Positions 43,021 to 47,694 of a stretch of DNA of 47,694 nucleotides are shown here, in pieces. The stretch lies in NCBI GenBank assembly GCA_002371705.1, contig DFGI01000008.1, positions 1 through 47,694 of the forward strand, written 5' to 3'. The position numbers and the translations under genes were made by a program. Below the pieces are notes generated by a model. The model had not been told where the DNA came from. It did no database searches and saw only the letters and a program-made list of their open reading frames with translations. Numbering within the stretch: the first letter of the stretch is position 1; every line of letters starts with the position of its first letter. This DNA comes from Bacteroidales bacterium UBA3754. GTDB lineage: Bacteria; Bacteroidota; Bacteroidia; Bacteroidales; UBA1715.

Positions 43021-43221
43021 CTACGCATTATAACCACTTGGTCGAAATTGTTTTTGCTCGGAACTATACACAAAATCGTATTTTGCCAAATAGTCAATAA
43101 TCTCGCTTTCAGCACAATTGAAACTATTGCAGAGCGAATCCAATGACTCAAACTCATCATCACGGAGGAGCATATTAATGCTCGACACCAACATATAGGG
43201 ATCTTTCGGTAAATGGTCCAT
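43021..43221 (-). CDS. DUF4250 domain-containing small protein
   Basis: 66 residues. MDHLPKDPYMLVSSINMLLRDD and the following LCNSFNCAESEIIDYLAKYDFVYSSEQKQF match the DUF4250 family, with the conserved LPKDPxML start and the helix-turn-helix-like middle. Function unknown. A longer frame from 43373 overlaps in another phase and is not used. First gene of a two-gene unit with the 85-residue protein. Confidence 0.8.
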   Translation of the reverse strand: MDHLPKDPYMLVSSINMLLRDDEFESLDSLCNSFNCAESEIIDYLAKYDFVYSSEQKQFRPSGYNA

Positions 43222-43311
43222 TGTTTCAGTTTTTGTGCGGCAATGTTAGCACAAAATAGGGAAATATCCAATCGTGAAATTATAGTTTTACGCAAAAAAC
43301 GTATATTATAC

Positions 43312-43328
43312 TTACGATTCATTCGTAA
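43312..43328. promoter_or_regulatory. Inverted repeat upstream of the amtB promoter
   Basis: TTACGA and TCGTAA are separated by 5 bases. The site lies about 35 bases upstream of the amtB -33 element, where activators often bind. It is the one clear structure in the otherwise AT-rich 221-base gap between the DUF4250 gene and amtB. Confidence 0.35.
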
Positions 43329-43362
43329 ATATTCACATTTGATTAAATAATTCAATTCGATT

Positions 43363-43394
43363 TTGTTACGCAATTACCTTTTGTTATATATTTG
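43363..43394 (+). promoter_or_regulatory. Promoter of amtB
   Basis: TTG at 43363-43365 (within TTTTG), a 21-base spacer and TATATTTG at 43387-43394 match the Bacteroidota consensus. Transcription should start near 43400, about 43 bases before the ATG. Confidence 0.7.
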
Positions 43395-43442
43395 CGCAGT
43401 TTTATTACAAATTATAAGTACAACTATATAAAATGTAGAGAT

Positions 43443-44807
43443 ATGGAAAAAAGATGGTATGTATTTATGGCTATTTTGTTAGCCATTACGGTAATTGGTT
43501 GTTTTGTTCCAGCACAACCAGAAATTTGGACATTGAGCGACAATATTAATCTCGCCGACGTGGCGTGGCTGCTTACAGCAACAATTTTCGTGCTGATGAT
43601 GACTCCAGGACTTTCGTTGTTTTACGGAGGAATGGTTCGCAAGAAAAACATTATTTCAACTATACTGCAAAGTATTGTGGCAATGGGACTTATCAGTGTG
43701 ATTTGGGTGTTTTGCGGATTCAGTCTTGCATTTGGAGACGATTTAGGCGGCATAGTTGGAAATCCAAGCACATATTTCTTTATGCACAACGTAGGTGGGC
43801 AGGCAACCGACAAACTTTCAACACAGTTGGGCTTGACAATCCCGCTCGCGTTGTATGCTTTATTTCAGATGAAATTTGCCATCATCACTCCATCGCTTAT
43901 TACAGGTTCATTTGCGGAACGTGTGCGGTTTTCGGGCTATATGGTGTTTATGGCATTATTCTGTTTGTTCATTTATTGTCCTCTCGCTCACTGCACATGG
44001 CATCCCGACGGACTTTTCGCGCAAATGCACGTAAAGGATTTTGCTGGTGGAATTGTGGTGCACGCGTCATCGGGAGTTGCGGCACTTGTGGGAGCGCTGT
44101 TTCTTGGAAAACGTCGTAATTTGGAGTCACAGCCAGCAAATATTCCGTATGTGGTTTTAGGAGCGTCGATGTTGTGGCTTGGATGGTTCGGATTCAACGC
44201 GGGTTCAAGTCTTGCCGCGAACGAAGTGGCAGTAAAAGCATTCCTAAACACAAACACGGCGGCGGCCACAGCAATGCTTACGTGGTTGTTCTTCGATGGC
44301 ATCCGCGGCAGAAAACCTTCGGCTATGGGCGCGTCGGTTGGCGGCGTGGTAGGTTTAGTTGCAATCACGCCATCGGCTGGATGGGTTAGCACTTCGGAGA
44401 GCGTGCTGATAGCATTCGTCACGACACTCATTTGTAACACAGCATGTTACATTAAGAACAAGAAAACCGCCGTTGACGATGCACTTGACGTATTCCCAAC
44501 CCACGGATTAGGCGGAATTGTAGGTACATTGCTGACGGGAATCTTCGTTTATAAATACGAACCCGAATTGGCAGAGGAAGGCATCTCGCACATTCAATTC
44601 TTTGTAAATCACGTGATTGCCGTTATTGTGGTGTTTGTTTACACCTTCGGTGTTTCGTATGGACTTTATTGGATTACAAACAAGATGATTCCAATGCGTG
44701 TTGGTGCCGACTGCGAAGAAATTGGCCTTGATCGAAGCCAGCACGACGAACATTATGGCCGTCTGCGTGAAATTGCCGAATACGACGAGAAGAATTTGGA
44801 AATTTAA
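43443..44807 (+). CDS. amtB: Ammonium transporter
   Basis: 454 residues from ATG 43443; the longer frame begins inside the promoter at a TTG and is rejected. Amt proteins are trimeric inner-membrane channels for ammonium uptake, with 11 membrane helices. The signature DFAGGIVVHASSGVAALVGAL spans residues about 199-219 and holds the first pore histidine (His207); the second is His354 in PTHGLGGIVG. It starts with a signal-like hydrophobic segment (MEKRWYVFMAILLAITVIGCFVPAQ), usual in this family. The PII protein gene (glnK) that often follows amtB is absent; a bidirectional terminator and tRNA genes follow. Confidence 0.97.
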   Translation: MEKRWYVFMAILLAITVIGCFVPAQPEIWTLSDNINLADVAWLLTATIFVLMMTPGLSLFYGGMVRKKNIISTILQSIVAMGLISVIWVFCGFSLAFGDDLGGIVGNPSTYFFMHNVGGQATDKLSTQLGLTIPLALYALFQMKFAIITPSLITGSFAERVRFSGYMVFMALFCLFIYCPLAHCTWHPDGLFAQMHVKDFAGGIVVHASSGVAALVGALFLGKRRNLESQPANIPYVVLGASMLWLGWFGFNAGSSLAANEVAVKAFLNTNTAAATAMLTWLFFDGIRGRKPSAMGASVGGVVGLVAITPSAGWVSTSESVLIAFVTTLICNTACYIKNKKTAVDDALDVFPTHGLGGIVGTLLTGIFVYKYEPELAEEGISHIQFFVNHVIAVIVVFVYTFGVSYGLYWITNKMIPMRVGADCEEIGLDRSQHDEHYGRLREIAEYDEKNLEI

Positions 44808-44823
44808 TAGATCCTCCTAAACG

Positions 44824-44858
44824 AAAAAAGCGAAATGCACAATGCATTTCGCTTTTTT
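44824..44858. terminator. Bidirectional terminator between amtB and tRNA-Cys
   Basis: A perfect 16-bp stem: AAAAAAGCGAAATGCA and its complement, with a 3-base loop CAA. A runs on one side and T runs on the other make it a terminator in both directions, ending amtB (plus) and the tRNA genes (minus). Confidence 0.9.
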
Positions 44859-44862
44859 TGTG

Positions 44863-44934
44863 AGGTTCCTGGCGGATTCGAACCGCCGTACACGGTTTTG
44901 CAGACCGCTGACTAAGCCACTCATCCAAGGAACC
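44863..44934 (-). tRNA. tRNA-Cys (anticodon GCA)
   Basis: 72 bases. Acceptor stem GGTTCCT/AGGAACC with discriminator U, as usual for tRNA-Cys; anticodon arm GCGGT-CTGCAAA-ACCGT giving anticodon GCA; T arm GGCGG-TTCGAAT-CCGCC. CCA is not encoded. Downstream of tRNA-Leu on the same strand. Confidence 0.95.
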
Positions 44935-44937
44935 ATT

Positions 44938-44961
44938 AAAAAAGTCTTATTGCTAAGACTT
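44938..44961 (-). terminator. Hairpin with T run between tRNA-Leu and tRNA-Cys
   Basis: A perfect 8-bp stem (AAGTCTTA / TAAGACTT, 4-base loop) followed on the minus strand by six T. It could end transcription after tRNA-Leu or be a processing structure in a joint precursor. tRNA-Cys starts a few bases later with no -7 element visible, so partial read-through is more likely. Confidence 0.5.
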
Positions 44962-44963
44962 AG

Positions 44964-45047
44964 TACCAAAGGCGGGAATCGAACCCGCACGATATTGCTA
45001 TCACTGGATTTTGAGTCCAGCGCGTCTACCAATTCCGCCACTTTGGC
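44964..45047 (-). tRNA. tRNA-Leu (anticodon CAA)
   Basis: 84 bases, class II with a long variable arm. Acceptor GCCAAAG/CTTTGGT (first pair G-U) with discriminator A; anticodon arm CTGGA-CTCAAAA-TCCAG giving CAA, which reads UUG; T arm GCGGG-TTCGATT-CCCGC. CCA is not encoded. Confidence 0.95.
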
Positions 45048-45102
45048 ATTTGGTGGTGCAAATATACACATTTCTTTTATTTTTCATAACATTCCCGAAA
45101 AA

Positions 45103-45753
45103 TTATACAATTTTCCGTAAAACTGTTATGCCATCACGAATGGGAAGTATCACTGTTTCAACACGTTCGTCCTGTTTTACCAAATCATTGAAATCCATAA
45201 TTCCCTTCGTCTGCAAATCATTTTTATCGTGGATTTCGTCAACCACGTGACCATCCCACAGGGTATTGTCGGCGAAAATGTAACCTCCGCAACGCAGTTT
45301 TTCCATACATGCCTCGTAGTAGGCAACATAATGGCGTTTGTTTCCGTCCATAAATACCGCATCGAATTCGTACGGAAACGATGGAATGATTTCCAATGCA
45401 TCGCCGATGTGCAACTGAATTTTCTTTCCGTGTTCCGATAAGTTGAAGAACTTCAAAATTTTATCTTCCAACTCATCGTTGATTTCAATAGTGTCGAGTT
45501 TTGCCCCGTCCGACAAACCTTCGGCAATGCACAACGCTGAATAGCCAGTGTAGGTTCCAATTTCAAGAACATGGGTCGGATTAATCATCTGCATAAACAT
45601 TTTGAGAATCCGTCCCTGCACGTGTCCCGACAGCATTCGTGGGTGCAACAGCGTGAGATGCGCCTGCCGCCGCAACTCCGTAAGCAACGCAGGCTCGTCG
45701 TCGATGTGGTTCTCAATATATGTCTGCAAAAGCAATTCAGATTTTGTTTTCAT
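45103..45753 (-). CDS. SAM-dependent O-methyltransferase (COMT/TrmR-like class I)
   Basis: 216 residues. SAM-binding motif VLEIGTYTGYSAL (near residue 62), acidic residue for the ribose in DTIEIND, and metal-site motifs FDAVFMDGNKRHYV and IFADNTLWDGHV, the pattern of the cation-dependent O-methyltransferase family, which includes catechol- and caffeoyl-CoA methyltransferases and tRNA U34 methoxy-forming TrmR. The long N-terminal helix (RRQAHLTLLHPRMLSGHVQGRIL) is typical. The substrate cannot be told from sequence. Divergent from xseA with 52 bases between the starts. Confidence 0.9.
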   Translation of the reverse strand: MKTKSELLLQTYIENHIDDEPALLTELRRQAHLTLLHPRMLSGHVQGRILKMFMQMINPTHVLEIGTYTGYSALCIAEGLSDGAKLDTIEINDELEDKILKFFNLSEHGKKIQLHIGDALEIIPSFPYEFDAVFMDGNKRHYVAYYEACMEKLRCGGYIFADNTLWDGHVVDEIHDKNDLQTKGIMDFNDLVKQDERVETVILPIRDGITVLRKIV

Positions 45754-45791
45754 TACTTACAAATTCGCTGTAAAAATACACTTTATTTCCC

Positions 45792-45799
45792 TACCTTTG
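45792..45799 (+). promoter_or_regulatory. Candidate -7 element for xseA
   Basis: TACCTTTG matches TAnnTTTG and ends 6 bases before the ATG at 45806, so the transcript is probably leaderless. A CTG lies 21 bases upstream as a weak -33 element. Confidence 0.5.
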
Positions 45800-45805
45800 C
45801 AACGT

Positions 45806-47041
45806 ATGGATGAAGGAATTTCATTATCGGAGCTTTCGGCGCTTATTGAGCAAGGTCTCAAACAGACGTTGCATCCGCACTATTGGGTTGTGGGCGAAAT
45901 CAGCGAAATTCAGGCAAACCGCAACGGGCATTGCTACCTTGAACTGATTGAAAAACCTGAAAATGAGCAGAATCCAACGGCGAAAATGCGTGCCGTGGTG
46001 TGGGCAAACGTGTATAGAATGCTCGCGCCATATTTTGAATCGGAAACGGGCAGCCCGTTGAGCGTGGGAATGAAAATTTTAGTGCAAGTTTCCGTAAATT
46101 TCCATTCATTGTACGGACTCAGCCTGCAAATCACCGACATAAATCCGACCTACACCATTGGCGAAGATGAACTTCGGCGGCAGAAAATTATCCGCCAACT
46201 GGAAGAAGAAGGCATTATCGACCTCAACAAAGAAATTCCGTTACCATCTGTAATTCAACGGATTGCAGTAATTTCATCGGCAACGGCGGCTGGGTATCAG
46301 GATTTCACGCAACAGCTACAATTCAACCTTCACGGAATCGCATTCCACACAGAATTGTTTCCCGCCGCAATGCAGGGCGTTGATGTGGAATCCACAATAA
46401 TTGCGCAACTTGACGAAATTTTCAAGCGCGAAAGCGAATTCGACGCCGTGGTGATAATCCGTGGCGGCGGCGCACGAACCGATTTGCGTTGGTTCGACAA
46501 CTACAACATTGCCGCCAACGTGGCGCAATTCCCACTTCCCGTAATCACAGGAATTGGACACGATAAAGACCAGTCAATCACCGACTTAGTGGCACACACA
46601 TCGCTCAAAACGCCAACAGCGGTGGCAGAATTCATAATAAACACGTGCAGCGAATTCATTGAACAACTCAATGAACTACAAGATAGACTACAAACGGCTC
46701 TGTCAGAGGAAATCCGCGCGCAACACGATTTGCTCCACAACTACATATCGGCATTGTCGCACAGAATGCAACTTGTTACCATGCAGTCGAACAACAAACT
46801 TCTGCACATCAGGCAAACACTGCAACATTCCACGCAGACTATTCTGCTGAAAGCGGCAAACGATATACAACTGGCTGAAACTCGGATAATTGCAAAAGAA
46901 CCCAAAACAATTTTGAAACAAGGTTACACGCTCACCACGAGCGCAGACGGCACAATTGTCCGTTCGAGCAAACAGCTGAAAGCTAATGACAAGATTACCA
47001 CACACTTTGCCGATGGAACAATTTCGAGCACGGTAAGCTGA
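45806..47041 (+). CDS. xseA: Exodeoxyribonuclease VII large subunit
   Basis: 411 residues from ATG 45806; the open frame extends 68 codons upstream across the divergent gene but is not used. XseA is the catalytic subunit of ExoVII, which degrades single-stranded DNA. The N-terminal OB fold (HYWVVGEISEIQANRNGHCYL) is followed by IAVISSATAAGYQDF, VVIIRGGGARTDLRWFDNY, and PVITGIGHDKDQSITDLVAH-TSLKTPTAVAEF, the conserved catalytic core, and a coiled-coil C-terminal part that binds XseB. A small subunit gene does not follow on this strand. Confidence 0.96.
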   Translation: MDEGISLSELSALIEQGLKQTLHPHYWVVGEISEIQANRNGHCYLELIEKPENEQNPTAKMRAVVWANVYRMLAPYFESETGSPLSVGMKILVQVSVNFHSLYGLSLQITDINPTYTIGEDELRRQKIIRQLEEEGIIDLNKEIPLPSVIQRIAVISSATAAGYQDFTQQLQFNLHGIAFHTELFPAAMQGVDVESTIIAQLDEIFKRESEFDAVVIIRGGGARTDLRWFDNYNIAANVAQFPLPVITGIGHDKDQSITDLVAHTSLKTPTAVAEFIINTCSEFIEQLNELQDRLQTALSEEIRAQHDLLHNYISALSHRMQLVTMQSNNKLLHIRQTLQHSTQTILLKAANDIQLAETRIIAKEPKTILKQGYTLTTSADGTIVRSSKQLKANDKITTHFADGTISSTVS

Positions 47042-47047
47042 TTTTCA

Positions 47048-47659
47048 ATGCACAATGTACAATTCATAATGCACAGTTATAGAGGAAGATACGGTATATA
47101 TAAAATTTTTCTGGAAGCTATATTCATACTTCTCTGTAATTATGGGATGGCGCAGGGTTTCTCTGGCGGACTAAGTGGGGGCTTCACCACTTCGCAGGTT
47201 GACGGCGACGAGCACGATGGGTTCCACCGCATTGGCGGTTACGGCGGCGTGTTTGTGCAAAGAACGTTTCAAAATAGTTGGTGTGTTCCTGAATTTGGGC
47301 TAACATTCTCGCAAAAAGGGGCTGCCTCTGCCGACAGAAGTTTTAAAACCACCATTGGCTACGTTGACGCCCAATTTCTAATAAATGGTTTCCCAGGGTA
47401 TTTCTTAGAATTTATTCCTCAACCATTGTGCCTAAACATAGGTACAATTGTTTCCGCCAAGGCATACGAGAACATCCGCATTGCCGACATTCAAAAAACG
47501 AGCAACGACTTCAACCGCATTGATTGGCAAGCCTGCGCTGGTCTTGGATACGATGTGGCACGCATACGGCTAACCGCCCAAGTGTCATATTCCATCATTC
47601 CCAACAACAAACGATACTACAACTATGCGGTTTGGTTTGGGGTGAAGTACTTTTACTGA
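47048..47659 (+). CDS. Outer-membrane beta-barrel protein (PorT-like)
   Basis: 203 residues from ATG 47048; a second ATG at 47069 is equally possible, and the first codons lie in a degenerate ATGCACAATGTACAATTC-type repeat. A signal peptide (YKIFLEAIFILLCNYGMAQG) is followed by amphipathic strands with aromatic girdle residues (GFSGGLSGGFTTSQVDG, GGYGGVFVQRTF, EFGLTFSQKGA) and a terminal strand YAVWFGVKYFY ending in an aromatic residue, as in outer-membrane barrels. Small 8-strand barrels of this type are common in Bacteroidota; function unknown. Starts 6 bases after xseA. Confidence 0.75.
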   Translation: MHNVQFIMHSYRGRYGIYKIFLEAIFILLCNYGMAQGFSGGLSGGFTTSQVDGDEHDGFHRIGGYGGVFVQRTFQNSWCVPEFGLTFSQKGAASADRSFKTTIGYVDAQFLINGFPGYFLEFIPQPLCLNIGTIVSAKAYENIRIADIQKTSNDFNRIDWQACAGLGYDVARIRLTAQVSYSIIPNNKRYYNYAVWFGVKYFY

Positions 47660-47694
47660 TAGTTTTGGAGTTCGTCTATTTTTTCTTGACAAAG
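47653..47694 (-). CDS. Possible C-terminal end of a further minus-strand gene
   Basis: From the right edge a minus-strand frame reads LCQEKIDELQNYQ and stops at TAA (47653-47655), overlapping the barrel gene stop. Only 13 codons are visible. The charged helical end is compatible with many proteins, among them the small subunit XseB, but nothing firm can be said. Confidence 0.2.
   Translation of the reverse strand, partial: LCQEKIDELQNYQ

Noticed and set aside
44842..45120. Open frames across the tRNA genes on both strands
   Set aside because: They read through two well-formed tRNA genes and a terminator and have no coding support.
45602..45805. Longer start for xseA
   Set aside because: It overlaps the divergent methyltransferase gene, and the family N-terminus begins at the ATG at 45806, right after a -7 element.

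Overview
The window reads as a chromosomal segment of a Bacteroidota bacterium, most likely of the order Bacteroidales. Four signs point there: promoters of the TTG-N19-21-TAnnTTTG type in front of several genes, very little Shine-Dalgarno sequence, a 3618-residue secreted protein ending in a type IX secretion (gliding-motility-associated, type B) sorting domain, and lipoproteins with acidic residues just after the lipidated cysteine. The assignment is inferred from gene content and motifs, not from a marker-gene tree.

Layout from left to right. Bases 1-640 (minus) hold the N-terminal part of a type I restriction-modification methylase. Bases 722-4137 hold a small secreted protein (plus), then on minus a tsaD - SiaB/SiaC fusion - siaC - lipoprotein row. 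Bases 4205-12803 hold two very large envelope proteins of the TamB/AsmA superfamily arranged tail to tail; the AsmA-like gene follows a lipocalin-like lipoprotein and an unknown 240-residue protein. Bases 13050-16510 (plus) hold a long-chain acyl-CoA ligase followed by sufC and sufD. Bases 16512-30447 (minus) hold two large exported repeat proteins: a BspA-type leucine-rich-repeat protein of 978 residues and the 3618-residue Ig-like adhesin. Bases 30592-31337 (minus) hold sufE and a DUF59 protein, so Fe-S assembly genes lie on both sides of the large surface-protein genes. Bases 31427-36397 (minus) are the F-type ATP synthase operon atpB-E-F-H-A-G, without atpD and atpC.

Bases 36638-39052 (plus) hold an NSS-family Na+-coupled amino-acid transporter, its 31-residue MetS-like small subunit and a nitroreductase, apparently co-transcribed. 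On minus follow murB, a HisIE protein whose HisI half has lost its catalytic residues, and an ABC ATPase with no permease beside it. Then come a uracil-DNA-glycosylase-superfamily protein, an inosine/xanthosine triphosphatase (rdgB), a DUF4250 protein with a small partner, an ammonium transporter, tRNA-Leu(CAA), tRNA-Cys(GCA), an O-methyltransferase, xseA and an outer-membrane beta-barrel protein.

Most of the window is housekeeping. The parts most worth a second look are the SiaB-SiaC fusion next to a stand-alone SiaC, the degenerate HisI domain fused to an intact HisE, the NSS transporter with an extra soluble domain and a tiny partner, the perfect 24-bp palindrome between two candidate promoters of the acyl-CoA ligase gene, the hairpin after atpE, and the two surface repeat proteins. 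I found no CRISPR array, insertion sequence, prophage or plasmid-type gene. No gene-free stretch exceeds 300 bases; the longest are 12804-13049 and 43222-43442, both described.
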